The notes below the pieces were generated by a model. That model was given only the letters and a program-made list of their open reading frames with translations, had not been told where the DNA came from and did not search any database. A stretch of DNA of 64,000 nucleotides from Lactobacillus acetotolerans DSM 20749 = JCM 3825 (GTDB taxonomy: Bacteria > Bacillota > Bacilli > Lactobacillales > Lactobacillaceae). The stretch spans positions 1 to 64,000 of the forward strand of contig NZ_AYZC01000001.1 in the NCBI RefSeq assembly GCF_001436775.1. The letters are read 5' to 3'. Positions 8,408-16,576 of this stretch are shown here, piece after piece; the first letter of the stretch is position 1, and every line of letters starts with the position of its first letter. The position numbers were made by a program, and so were the translations under genes.

Positions 8408-8446
8408 AAATGCACCTTGAGGATTAAATCACTCAAGGTGCATTTT
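8408..8446. terminator. Bidirectional terminator after pepQ and ytxH-like gene
   Basis: AATGCACCTTGAG and its complement form a 13-bp stem with an A/T-rich loop. T-rich tails follow on both strands. It separates convergent pepQ and the YtxH-like gene. Confidence 0.85.
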
Positions 8447-8464
8447 ATTTTATTAATCTAATGC

Positions 8465-8830
8465 TTAGGCTTCTGAATCTGGATCAACAGAAGTATCATC
8501 ATTCTTTTCAGCATTGTTTAAATCATCAACTGATTTTTGTGCATTATCATCTTTTGCAACATCATCATTCTTTGAATCATCAATAACAATGTCATCAAAG
8601 TCTTTTAACTCTGAATCATCTTCTACATTTTTAGCAGATGTAGATAATTGATTTTTAACTACTTCGGTACCATTATCATATTTTTTCTTTAAATCCTGAA
8701 TGGTATCGTTATCTTTAACTTTCTTTTTTAAATCTTCAAGCTGTTCATCACTAACTAATAATGAACCGGCAACAAAACCAGCTGCAGCACCAACAACAGT
8801 ACCAACTAAGAAACTTGTAAATTTACTCAT
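8465..8830 (-). CDS. YtxH domain protein
   Basis: This 121-aa protein has a glycine/alanine-rich hydrophobic N-terminal segment (about 5-27) typical of YtxH. A lysine-rich amphipathic stretch and a highly acidic, Asp/Asn-rich tail follow. It is probably membrane-attached. It sits directly after a DUF948 gene and beside ccpA, as ytxG-ytxH do in Bacillus, where the cluster is stress-related. No biochemical function is known. Confidence 0.8.
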   Translation of the reverse strand: MSKFTSFLVGTVVGAAAGFVAGSLLVSDEQLEDLKKKVKDNDTIQDLKKKYDNGTEVVKNQLSTSAKNVEDDSELKDFDDIVIDDSKNDDVAKDDNAQKSVDDLNNAEKNDDTSVDPDSEA

Positions 8831-8850
8831 AATGAAATAATCCTCCTTTA

Positions 8851-9282
8851 TTAATCCTCACCCTTGCGACGCTTGCGTCTAGCTAATGATGATGCAGATG
8901 CCAGCATTGAAGAAATTATACCAGCATGCCTAATATGAGCACTGCTAAAGCGCTTAGCCATTTTTCTTGATGAAGTATTCACATCAGAAACACTTTCTCC
9001 AAGATCAGCTGCAGCCTTCACTACTGGATCTAATGTTTTCATTTTACCATTAACATCTGCTAACAACGTGTTAGTTTTATCTAATAAATCACCTGTTTGA
9101 CCCATCAAACCATTTAGATCTTTGGATATCTTTTGAACTGATTCATTAGCAGTTTGTACCGTCTTATCGGTTTCTTTAATAACCTTTGACGTGTGTACAA
9201 GCATCGGAATTGTAAAGAGTACTAAAATTAGAAATGCAACCGCAGCAATTAAACCTGCAAGTGCACCATAAGAAATTACCAT
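8851..9282 (-). CDS. DUF948 (YtxG-like) membrane protein
   Basis: The 143-aa protein has one N-terminal transmembrane segment (about 7-29). A heptad-rich helical region (32-95) resembles the coiled coils of methyl-accepting receptors, and the end is basic with RRKRRK. It belongs to the DUF948 family found with YtxH. Its ATG is preceded by GGAGG, and the YtxH-like gene follows 20 bp later, so they form an operon. A structural or scaffolding role at the membrane is possible but unproven. Confidence 0.8.
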   Translation of the reverse strand: MVISYGALAGLIAAVAFLILVLFTIPMLVHTSKVIKETDKTVQTANESVQKISKDLNGLMGQTGDLLDKTNTLLADVNGKMKTLDPVVKAAADLGESVSDVNTSSRKMAKRFSSAHIRHAGIISSMLASASSLARRKRRKGED

Positions 9283-9392
9283 CTTTTACCTCCAATTCTA
9301 CATCTAAAAAAAGTTTAGCATGAAAATACTTTTATCTCAATCTATATATAATCTTCTGATATAGTAAAATACATGTAAGAAAGGTGAATAAA

Positions 9393-10253
9393 ATGCAACC
9401 AGCACTACATATAAATAAAAAAGCTGTCGAAATTAATTGGGATAAAATTAGCGAAAATTTATTATCAATTTTGTGGCAACTAGTTATCACTACCATAGTA
9501 TTTTACCTTATTTCTCATTTTGGTAAAAAAATACTTAATCATTATCTAAAAAGCAAGAGAAGGCCGCACAGTAAAAGATCACGTACAATTACGGCGCTGA
9601 TTAACAGTATCTTTCAATATACCGTTATTTTCTTTTACCTATTCGGCGTTCTCTCTATTTTAGGCATCCCCATTGGGACACTCCTGGCCAGTGCTGGGAT
9701 CTTTTCCCTAGCTATAGGTATGGGAGCCCAAGGTTTTGTTAGTGACCTTGTCAACGGCTTCTTTATTCTCAGTGAGGATCAATTCGACGTGGGTGACGTT
9801 GTCCAAATCAACCAACAAATAGGTACGGTTATTCAGTTGGGGCTAAGAACTACAAGATTAAAGGGTACAGACGGATCGATTATCTACATCCCCAACCGTA
9901 ATATTTCGGTTGTCCAGAATCTGGCTCACGGTGGTATTGCCCTCAATATCGACCTTGAACTAGATGCCAACAATAATTTTGAAGAGGTAAATAACCTAAT
10001 CAAAAGAACAAATTCTATAATTCAACCAGAGAAGAATGCTATTGTCAGTGGACCGTCTATTACTGGCATAACAAAGCAAACCGACAAAGCAGTCACTTTT
10101 TCCGTTCACTTTCAGGTTAATCCTGGTAAAGAAGGCTCTATCCGCAATCTCTACCTCACAAGTTATATCCAAATCCTACAAGAAAATAATATTGTATTTG
10201 CTAACACAACAAACATAAACAAATTTAATGATTCTAAAATAAAAAAACTTTGA
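9393..10253 (+). CDS. Small-conductance mechanosensitive channel (MscS family)
   Basis: A 286-aa channel that opens under membrane tension during hypoosmotic shock. Hydrophobic segments occupy about 25-45, 70-92 and 95-130. The last contains the Gly/Ala-rich pore helix (GIFSLAIGMGAQGFVSDLV), followed by the beta domain (DQFDVGDVV, IPNRNISVV) typical of MscS. GTG 9384 lies inside the GAAAGGTG ribosome-binding sequence, so ATG 9393 is chosen. The stop codon is inside the downstream terminator stem. Confidence 0.9.
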   Translation: MQPALHINKKAVEINWDKISENLLSILWQLVITTIVFYLISHFGKKILNHYLKSKRRPHSKRSRTITALINSIFQYTVIFFYLFGVLSILGIPIGTLLASAGIFSLAIGMGAQGFVSDLVNGFFILSEDQFDVGDVVQINQQIGTVIQLGLRTTRLKGTDGSIIYIPNRNISVVQNLAHGGIALNIDLELDANNNFEEVNNLIKRTNSIIQPEKNAIVSGPSITGITKQTDKAVTFSVHFQVNPGKEGSIRNLYLTSYIQILQENNIVFANTTNINKFNDSKIKKL

Positions 10254-10284
10254 GCAAGTAGTTTGATTACTAACTCAAAGTTTT
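10244..10284. terminator. Bidirectional terminator between mscS-like gene and rdgB
   Basis: AAAACTTTGAG and CTCAAAGTTTT form an 11-bp stem around a 19-nt loop. It serves the convergent channel and rdgB genes. Confidence 0.75.
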
Positions 10285-10292
10285 GCTTATTT

Positions 10293-10910
10293 TTAATTAA
10301 ATTGCTTTAACCAACCAGGTAATTCTTTAATTAACTTTCGAACCGCCTTTCCACGATGAGAAATTTTATTTTTTTCATCAGTGGTCATCTGCGCAAAAGT
10401 TTTATCCTGTTCAGGAATATAAAATAATGGGTCATAGCCAAATCCATCTTCTCCACGCGGTGCAGCTAAAATCAAACCTGAACACTGACCGTTAACGATT
10501 AAATCTTTATCAAAATGGCCCGGCATTGAAACTATAATTGTTGTATTAAATTTAGCAGTTCTTTCTTTAAGTGGAACACCACCCAGTTCAGCCAAAAGCT
10601 TTGCATTATTTTTGGCATCATTATGGTCTCCTGCATAACGAGCTGAACGCACACCTGGTTCACCATTTAATTTATCAACCATCAAGCCAGAATCATCAGC
10701 GACGGTTAAAAATCCACTAAATCGGGCCATTTCATGTGCCTTCAATTCAGCATTTTTTTCAAAAGTGCGGCCATATTCAGCAACTTCAGGAGGATTATTT
10801 AAATCAGCATCGGTTTTAATATCAATGTTAATACCGGCCTGTTTGAAAGCTTCTTTTAATTCCTTCGCCTTACCACGATTGGTAGTTGCAAATAAAAGTT
10901 CCTTAACCAT
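10293..10910 (-). CDS. rdgB: XTP/dITP diphosphatase (HAM1/RdgB family)
   Basis: This enzyme removes non-canonical purine nucleotides by hydrolysing dITP and XTP to the monophosphate and pyrophosphate. The 205-aa protein has the nucleotide-binding LLFATTNRGKAKEL at the N-terminus, VADDSGLMVD in the middle and FGYDPLF near residue 150, all family signatures. ATG 10910 has GGAG 7 nt upstream and overlaps the end of murI by 8 bp. The 15 extra residues possible upstream are inside murI and unlikely. murI-rdgB pairing is conserved in Bacilli. Confidence 0.95.
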   Translation of the reverse strand: MVKELLFATTNRGKAKELKEAFKQAGINIDIKTDADLNNPPEVAEYGRTFEKNAELKAHEMARFSGFLTVADDSGLMVDKLNGEPGVRSARYAGDHNDAKNNAKLLAELGGVPLKERTAKFNTTIIVSMPGHFDKDLIVNGQCSGLILAAPRGEDGFGYDPLFYIPEQDKTFAQMTTDEKNKISHRGKAVRKLIKELPGWLKQFN

Positions 10911-11712
10911 TATCTTTCTCCGAATCAATATGCTTAGCAATAAAAGATGGGTCATTCAAAAATGAACGTCCCAACTTATCAACCTTCTTTTCATCCCCAG
11001 TAGTGTAATAGGCATGAACAGGTTTAACAGAATCATCACTAAACAACCCGTCACGACGCATCACATTGAATGTATATTGAGCGACTTGATCAGCAGGATC
11101 AACAATTTGCACATTTTTATTAACTGTTTCAGCAAATTCTTTGCGAATAATTGGATAATGGGTACAGCCCAAAACTAAGGTATCAAAATCTTTGCCTTTT
11201 AGTGAAAGTAATGATTCTTGCACCGCTTTTAAGCAGCTTTCATAATCAGCTCCATTTTCAACTAGTGGCACTAATTTAGGTGCAGCTAATTCTGTTACCT
11301 GAATATTTGGATCACGAAATCTTATTTCTTTTTTGTATGCGTGCGAAGCAACCGTTACGTTAGTTGCAACCACAGCAACTTTCTTATTTTTAGTTGTTCT
11401 TGCTGCAGCTAAACTACCAGATTGAATCACACCAATAATTTGTGGTTTGATTTCATCCTGAATAACATCCATCGCAGCAGCTGTGGCGGTGTTACATGCA
11501 AAAATTATTAACTTAACATTTTTATTTAATAAAAACTTAACACTGCGCCGAGTTAACGCAATAACCTCTTCGTTGGTTTTATCACCATACGGGATATGTG
11601 CGTTGTCACCAATGAATACGGTCGATTCATTCGGTAATTTTTGAATAACTTTTTTGACGACCGTCAAGCCGCCAACACCGGAATCTAAAAGACCAATAGG
11701 ACGATTATCCAT
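10903..11712 (-). CDS. murI: Glutamate racemase
   Basis: MurI converts L-glutamate to D-glutamate for peptidoglycan. The two catalytic cysteines are in ACNTATAA (C73) and LGCTHYP (C183). The N-terminal GLLDSGVGG contains the conserved Asp-Ser pair at 10-11. Length is 269 aa, as usual. It is divergent from a YslB-like gene and translationally coupled to rdgB. Confidence 0.96.
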   Translation of the reverse strand: MDNRPIGLLDSGVGGLTVVKKVIQKLPNESTVFIGDNAHIPYGDKTNEEVIALTRRSVKFLLNKNVKLIIFACNTATAAAMDVIQDEIKPQIIGVIQSGSLAAARTTKNKKVAVVATNVTVASHAYKKEIRFRDPNIQVTELAAPKLVPLVENGADYESCLKAVQESLLSLKGKDFDTLVLGCTHYPIIRKEFAETVNKNVQIVDPADQVAQYTFNVMRRDGLFSDDSVKPVHAYYTTGDEKKVDKLGRSFLNDPSFIAKHIDSEKDNG

Positions 11713-11800
11713 ATTAAAAGCACTTCCTAAAGAAAAAATTATTTTCTACTTCTACTAGTTTACGGTAAAATAATAAAGAATAAAAGGGATGAACAATTTT

Positions 11801-12211
11801 ATGCAAAAGAATAATAAGCACATTAACGAACACGTATATTTTATTAACCAACTCTACCGTGATTTTCTCCTGCCAACTATTCTAGGAGACGATGACGCAA
11901 CTATTCTCTATTGGGCTGGGAAAAGAATCTCTCGACACTATGACTTGTCTTCTTTCGATGACATAGTTAGTTTCTTTAATACTGCGGAATTCGGGACTTT
12001 AACAAAAGTTAAGGAGAGGAGAACATCAATCACCTTTGAATTAAGTGGGCAAACCGTAACCGACCGCCTAAACAGTGACAGCCGAGAATTTTCAATCGAA
12101 GGTGGAATGATCGCCGAAGCCGTTCAAAAAGGAATAGGCAAAGCCACTGAGAGTGAGATTACAATCTTAGACAAAGAAAAGAAAGTACAAATTGTCGCAC
12201 GCTTTGACTAG
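11801..12211 (+). CDS. YslB-like DUF2507 protein
   Basis: The 136-aa product fits the DUF2507/YslB family: ILYWAGKRISRHY, FGTLT, and a final IEGGMIAEAVQ segment line up with the Bacillus protein from memory. YslB also neighbours the glutamate racemase gene in Bacillus. The start at 11801 suits the AAAGGGATGA sequence better than ATG 11789, which is part of it. A cytosolic V4R-like fold is probable, but the function is unknown. Confidence 0.75.
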   Translation: MQKNNKHINEHVYFINQLYRDFLLPTILGDDDATILYWAGKRISRHYDLSSFDDIVSFFNTAEFGTLTKVKERRTSITFELSGQTVTDRLNSDSREFSIEGGMIAEAVQKGIGKATESEITILDKEKKVQIVARFD

Positions 12212-12272
12212 GTGCCACATTTTTTGTATACTCCCACTGTTATTACTTTAAAAAGAACAGGAGAAATATGGG

Positions 12273-12644
12273 ATGTTAAAGGAATTCAAAGAATTTATAG
12301 CACGTGGCAATGTGATTGACTTGGCCGTTGGGGTCATTATCGGTGGTGCTTTCACGTCGATTGTGAATTCTCTTGTCACCAATATTATTAACCCGCTGCT
12401 TGGTTTATTCATCGGCCAAATCGATCTTTCTAATTTAGTCGTAAAAGTCGGCAGTGCAACTTTCAAATATGGCAGTTTTATTAATGCCATCATCAACTTT
12501 TTAATTATTTCTTTCATCGTTTTCCTTATTGTCAAAGCAATCAATAAAGTCACTAAACGCGAAAAGAAAGAAAAACCGGCAGCACCAACCGCTGAAGATT
12601 ACTTAAAAGAAATTCGCGATCTACTCAAAGAAAAAGATGCTTAA
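12273..12644 (+). CDS. mscL: Large-conductance mechanosensitive channel
   Basis: MscL is the pentameric emergency valve opened by extreme membrane tension. The 123-aa sequence has the N-terminal [20 protein letters not shown] (first helix, about 5-45), a second transmembrane helix at 66-90 and a charged C-terminal bundle. AGGAG lies 9 nt before the ATG. It follows the YslB-like gene by 61 bp on the same strand. Together with the MscS-like gene, the cell has two tension classes of channel. Confidence 0.96.
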   Translation: MLKEFKEFIARGNVIDLAVGVIIGGAFTSIVNSLVTNIINPLLGLFIGQIDLSNLVVKVGSATFKYGSFINAIINFLIISFIVFLIVKAINKVTKREKKEKPAAPTAEDYLKEIRDLLKEKDA

Positions 12645-12656
12645 GACACTTAAGAA

Positions 12657-12688
12657 AAAAGACTTCTTGCAATTGCAAGAAGTCTTTT
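12657..12688. terminator. Bidirectional terminator between mscL and trxA
   Basis: A perfect 14-bp stem, AAAAGACTTCTTGC with AATT loop, has T tracts on both strands. It serves convergent mscL and trxA. Confidence 0.9.
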
Positions 12689-12706
12689 AATTTACCTAAT
12701 TATTTA

Positions 12707-13018
12707 CTAATCGGTATATTGATTTAAAATTTGGTCAAGTTTAGCTTTAGGTGTATAACCAGTAATGCGATCAACGATCTTACCATCTTTCTTTACCAGT
12801 AAAGTTGGAATAGCCATTATTCCTAAAGCCTTTGCTGTGTCTTGATTTTGATCAACATCCATTTTAGTAAACTTAACGTCCTGACGTTCCTTTGCAAGTT
12901 CATCCACTACGGGTGATTGCATCTTACATGGACCACACCAAGTAGCCCAAAAGTCAGTTAAGACAACGCCATTTTTTGTTTCTTCATCAAAGTTTTTATC
13001 TGTGATTGCGTCAACCAT
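12707..13018 (-). CDS. trxA: Thioredoxin
   Basis: A small cytosolic disulfide reductase of 103 aa with the active site WCGPC (cysteines 28 and 31), the cis-proline motif MAIPT near residue 75 and the buried aspartate in VVLTDFWA. GAGAGG precedes the ATG. It has its own promoter directly after mutS2, a neighbourhood conserved in Bacillus. Confidence 0.96.
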   Translation of the reverse strand: MVDAITDKNFDEETKNGVVLTDFWATWCGPCKMQSPVVDELAKERQDVKFTKMDVDQNQDTAKALGIMAIPTLLVKKDGKIVDRITGYTPKAKLDQILNQYTD

Positions 13019-13069
13019 GATTTTTACCTCTCAATCAAAAATAAAAGATTTATATCTTTTTATAATTTT

Positions 13070-13098
13070 ATAATAGCAAAGCTACTTACTTTTTACAA
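13070..13098 (-). promoter_or_regulatory. trxA promoter
   Basis: TTGTAA (13093-13098) and TATTAT (13070-13075) are 17 bp apart, with a TGC extension before the -10. The -35 lies inside an imperfect 10-bp inverted repeat (13082-13106) right after the mutS2 stop, which could be a weak mutS2 terminator. Confidence 0.6.
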
Positions 13099-13107
13099 GT
13101 AAATAGC

Positions 13108-15465
13108 TTATTTTAATTGGACAATGGTTGCACCATTGCCGCCTTGGTTAGCTGGAGCATAATTAAAACTCTTAACGTGGTTGCTATTACGCAAATATTT
13201 CCAGACACCTTTTCTTATGGCACCAGTACCAATCCCGTGAATAATCGTAACTGTATCAAGTCCTGCCAAAAGAACAGAATCAATGTAACGATCAAGGTTG
13301 GTCATAGCCTCGTTATAGCGCTGGCCACGTAAATCAAGCTCACTGTGAACATTATTACGTCTTAAGGCAGTGGTAGTTCTAGCCGTTGCTTTCTGTTTAC
13401 CGGCAGAACTACTTTTACTAACCTTCTCGATATCACGATCACTTACCTTAACTTTAATGATACCTAATTGTACTTCATATTCATGCTCAGATAATTTCTT
13501 TGTGACTGTGCCAGTTTGTCCATATGAGAGGACTTTTACACGATCCCCTACACTTACATGATGACGACGTTTTTCACGCTGTAAGACCTTATTATGTGCT
13601 AAATTATCGTTTTGACGTTCTAGGCTGTTTAACTTACCTTTTGCGTCAATGATTTTATTTTCTTTAGCATTGGTACCCTGCTTTTCAAGTTGATCGATAA
13701 TCCGATCGGCTTGTTTACGCTTTTTAGAAACAACCTCATTGGCTCGATCTTGGGCAAATTCAAGCTGTTTTTGTACTCGTTGGTTATACCAATCTAAAGC
13801 GTGCTGTAATTTTTGTTCTAATTTTTCACTTCGATCAAGACTGGTTTCCAAATGATTACGCGCATCAGTCGCAGCCTTAGTCTGCTTGTTTAAGCGCTCG
13901 ATCATTTTATTAATATCAGAATTAGAATCTGACATTAACCCTTCAGCATTCTTAACAACATCTTCACGCATCCCTAACCGACGGGCAATTGCAAATGCGT
14001 TACTGTGGCCGGGAATTCCAATCTGTAAATGATAAGTCGGGGACAAAGTCTTCAAATCAAATTCCATTGAAGCATTGGTTGTTCTTGGCCGGTTATAACC
14101 GTAAAGTTTTAATTCTGGGTAGTGCGTGGTAATCATGATCTTAGCTTTTTTCTTACGCAAAAAGTCTAGGATACTAATAGCTAAACTAGCACCTTCCTCT
14201 GGATCGGTTCCAGCACCAATTTCATCAATTAGTACTAACGTTTGGTCATCCACATTTTTCATAATGGCAATAATGTCATTAATATGTGAAGAAAAAGTAC
14301 TAAGAGATTGTTCAATCGACTGTTCATCACCAATATCGGCGCAAATATCCCTAAATACACCAACTTGACTACCCTCTTCAGCGGGAATAAACAATCCTGA
14401 CTGAGCCATCAATTGAATTAATCCTGCAGTTTTCAAGGTAATAGTTTTACCACCAGTATTAGGACCGGTGATCAACATCGTATCGAAACTACTGCCTAAT
14501 CTGATATCATTTGGTACTACCTTTTTAGGATCAATTAATGGGTGTCGGGCTTTAAGCAAGTTAAGTGAATGATCCTTAGTTAATTTAGGCTCACTCGCAT
14601 GCATTTCTTTTGCTAATTTAGCTTTCGCTTGTAAAAAGTCAAGTTCAGTTAAAGTGGAAGCAATCGAGTTTAAACTAGTTACCTCTTCACGAGCCATGTT
14701 CGACAAGTGCTTTAAGACACGACGTACCTCCTGCCGTTCTTTTGCAAGCAAATTTTGCTGCCGGTTGTTTAAGTTTAAAACTGCACCCGGTTCAACAAAC
14801 AGAGTCTGACCACTGGCACTTTGGTCATGGACAACTCCACCAAATTTAGCTCGGTATTCCTGCTTAACCGGAATAACGTAACGGTCATCCCGAATAGTAA
14901 CAATTTGTTCAGATAAATATTTGCTACTGTTTCCTTTAATGTAGGCATCCATCCGGTTTTTAATGTCTTCCTCATTACTCTTCATATCATGACGAAGGCG
15001 GGCTAAATTACTAGAAGCCGTATCAAGAACAGTACCATCATAATCAACAGATTTTTTTAATTCACTGAAAAGTAAATCTGGAACATCCAATTCATTTAAA
15101 ATTGAATCAATTGCAGCTAAATTTAATTTTTCTTCATCAATATCATCAAGAAAATCATTAACAGAATTAGCCAAACTAAGAACCAATAACAAATTACCTA
15201 ATTCTTTTGCGTTTAAATTTGCCTTTACAGATAACCTCTTAGTACTTGGGCGCACATCATTAAAATCAGTTAAAGGAAGCTGCCCCTTTATCCTAAGTAA
15301 ATTGGCCAAAGCAAGAGTTTGTTGCAAGTTTAACTTTACTTGGTCAAAATTATTGCTAGGTACTAATTTTTCTGCCCTTTTTTTAGCAGGAGCAGTAATT
15401 GCTAGTTCACTTAACCTGTGGGTAATTTTCCCAAATTCTAAAGTTTTTAATATCTTATTATTCAT
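13108..15465 (-). CDS. mutS2: Endonuclease MutS2 / ribosome-collision ATPase
   Basis: MutS2 is a MutS-like ATPase without the mismatch-recognition domain. It acts in suppressing recombination and, in Bacillus, in splitting collided ribosomes. The 785-aa protein has the core and lever regions, Walker A GPNTGGKTIT, the DEIGAGTDP Walker B, a long coiled coil (about 510-630) and a C-terminal Smr nuclease domain with SELDLRGQR and IIHGIGTGAI. ATG 15465 is the family start; the upstream 17 residues run into a terminator hairpin. The ribosome-binding sequence is poor (AGAGAA), suggesting low expression. Confidence 0.95.
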   Translation of the reverse strand: MNNKILKTLEFGKITHRLSELAITAPAKKRAEKLVPSNNFDQVKLNLQQTLALANLLRIKGQLPLTDFNDVRPSTKRLSVKANLNAKELGNLLLVLSLANSVNDFLDDIDEEKLNLAAIDSILNELDVPDLLFSELKKSVDYDGTVLDTASSNLARLRHDMKSNEEDIKNRMDAYIKGNSSKYLSEQIVTIRDDRYVIPVKQEYRAKFGGVVHDQSASGQTLFVEPGAVLNLNNRQQNLLAKERQEVRRVLKHLSNMAREEVTSLNSIASTLTELDFLQAKAKLAKEMHASEPKLTKDHSLNLLKARHPLIDPKKVVPNDIRLGSSFDTMLITGPNTGGKTITLKTAGLIQLMAQSGLFIPAEEGSQVGVFRDICADIGDEQSIEQSLSTFSSHINDIIAIMKNVDDQTLVLIDEIGAGTDPEEGASLAISILDFLRKKKAKIMITTHYPELKLYGYNRPRTTNASMEFDLKTLSPTYHLQIGIPGHSNAFAIARRLGMREDVVKNAEGLMSDSNSDINKMIERLNKQTKAATDARNHLETSLDRSEKLEQKLQHALDWYNQRVQKQLEFAQDRANEVVSKKRKQADRIIDQLEKQGTNAKENKIIDAKGKLNSLERQNDNLAHNKVLQREKRRHHVSVGDRVKVLSYGQTGTVTKKLSEHEYEVQLGIIKVKVSDRDIEKVSKSSSAGKQKATARTTTALRRNNVHSELDLRGQRYNEAMTNLDRYIDSVLLAGLDTVTIIHGIGTGAIRKGVWKYLRNSNHVKSFNYAPANQGGNGATIVQLK

Positions 15466-15485
15466 TATTAAAAATTTTTCTCTAT

Positions 15486-15513
15486 TAATAAAAAGAGACT
15501 GGCTTAGCCAGTC
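15486..15513 (-). terminator. Terminator of the alaS-ireB-ruvX-DUF1292 operon
   Basis: GACTGGC, TTA loop, GCCAGTC (15497-15513) is followed on the minus strand by TCTTTTTATT. It lies only about 20 bp before the mutS2 start codon, so mutS2 may depend partly on readthrough. Confidence 0.75.
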
Positions 15514-15521
15514 CACTTTCT

Positions 15522-15836
15522 TTATTTACCACTTAAACGATCATCATCCAAGAAAGTATTTAAAACTCCCTGAACCATGTTCCATTCATCATCTGAAGTA
15601 ATCTCATGCAAGTCACTGCTTGTTACGTCACCTGCATCGTCTGCATCATAACTAAATGCTTGAACTTCAATTTCTTCATTATCTCCAACCGCTGACGGAT
15701 AAAGAAGAACATAAGATTTATTATAATCATCAGAATGAAATGTAAATAAAACCTCGTACAATTCTTCATTACCCTTGTCATCGACTAGAGTAATTTGGCG
15801 ATCCTTATCACCATTACCATGAACTTGTTCTGTCAT
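15522..15836 (-). CDS. DUF1292 (YrzB-like) protein
   Basis: A 104-aa acidic protein with the DUF1292 core ITLVDDKGNEELYEVLFTF and a segment around YVLLYPS. It follows ruvX by 1 bp, and ireB-ruvX-yrzB is the usual Firmicutes order after alaS. The function is unknown. A transcription terminator follows directly. Confidence 0.85.
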   Translation of the reverse strand: MTEQVHGNGDKDRQITLVDDKGNEELYEVLFTFHSDDYNKSYVLLYPSAVGDNEEIEVQAFSYDADDAGDVTSSDLHEITSDDEWNMVQGVLNTFLDDDRLSGK

Positions 15837-15837
15837 A

Positions 15838-16266
15838 TTAATCCTTTCGGTGTAGATCTAGATAATTCTGTAAAATCAAAACCGCAGACATTTGATCAAC
15901 GACTTTTTTCCGTTTTTTACGGTCATGTATACCGGCTTCTTCAATCAATACCCGGTTTGATTCCACTGTTGTTAACCGTTCATCAGAATAATAAACCGGC
16001 AAGCCAAATTTCTTCTTCAGTCGTTCTCCATATGCTTTACTTCTGGCAACTGAAGGGCCAGAAGTTCCATTCATATTCTTAGGTAACCCTAAAACAAATC
16101 CCTCTGGATCATATTTACGGACTACCTTCTTTAGAGGACGCATGCCAAAATTATATTTTGTTTCATCAATCGGGATTGTTTCAATTTTTTGCGCGGTATA
16201 GCCTAATTCATCACTAACTGCTACACCCACAGTCTTTGATCCTACATCTAAACCTACAAGTCTCAT
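15838..16266 (-). CDS. ruvX: RuvX/YqgF pre-16S rRNA nuclease
   Basis: This RNase H-fold nuclease is the Holliday-junction-resolvase-like YqgF family, shown in E. coli to mature the 16S rRNA 5' end. The 142-aa protein has [14 protein letters not shown] (4-17) with the catalytic aspartate, GLPKNMNG near residue 60 and SDERLTT near residue 95. It begins directly at the ireB stop. The name ruvX reflects an older resolvase proposal. Confidence 0.93.
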   Translation of the reverse strand: MRLVGLDVGSKTVGVAVSDELGYTAQKIETIPIDETKYNFGMRPLKKVVRKYDPEGFVLGLPKNMNGTSGPSVARSKAYGERLKKKFGLPVYYSDERLTTVESNRVLIEEAGIHDRKKRKKVVDQMSAVLILQNYLDLHRKD

Positions 16267-16524
16267 TTATTTATCTTTACCAAGATAGCTCTTTACAAGC
16301 TCTTCAATAATTTCATCACGCTCGTGTTTAAGTATTAAATTACGGGCATCATTGTGTCTTGGGATATAAGCAGGATCGCCAGAAAGTAAGTAACCTACAA
16401 TCTGGTTAATTGGATTATAGCCTTTTTCTTCAAGAGCATTATAAACATCTTGCAGAGTATCATAAACATTTTTTCCTTTATTTTGGTTAAAGTCAAAATG
16501 CATTGTCTTATCTAGCGAACTCAT
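16267..16524 (-). CDS. ireB: IreB family regulatory phosphoprotein (UPF0297)
   Basis: An 85-aa protein with the family signature [28 protein letters not shown] and RHNDAR. In Enterococcus IreB is the substrate of the Ser/Thr kinase IreK and affects cephalosporin resistance. AGGAGGAAT precedes the ATG at 16524; the longer upstream reading runs through this ribosome-binding sequence and is rejected. It lies between alaS and ruvX as in other Firmicutes. Confidence 0.93.
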   Translation of the reverse strand: MSSLDKTMHFDFNQNKGKNVYDTLQDVYNALEEKGYNPINQIVGYLLSGDPAYIPRHNDARNLILKHERDEIIEELVKSYLGKDK

Positions 16525-16576
16525 AATTATTCCTCCTGTCACAATTTTACTTGAAAAAAGCCTTAAACTCAATTAA

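Noticed and set aside
12248-12553. 101-codon frame opposite mscL
   Set aside because: It is a shadow of the highly conserved mscL; no start signals.
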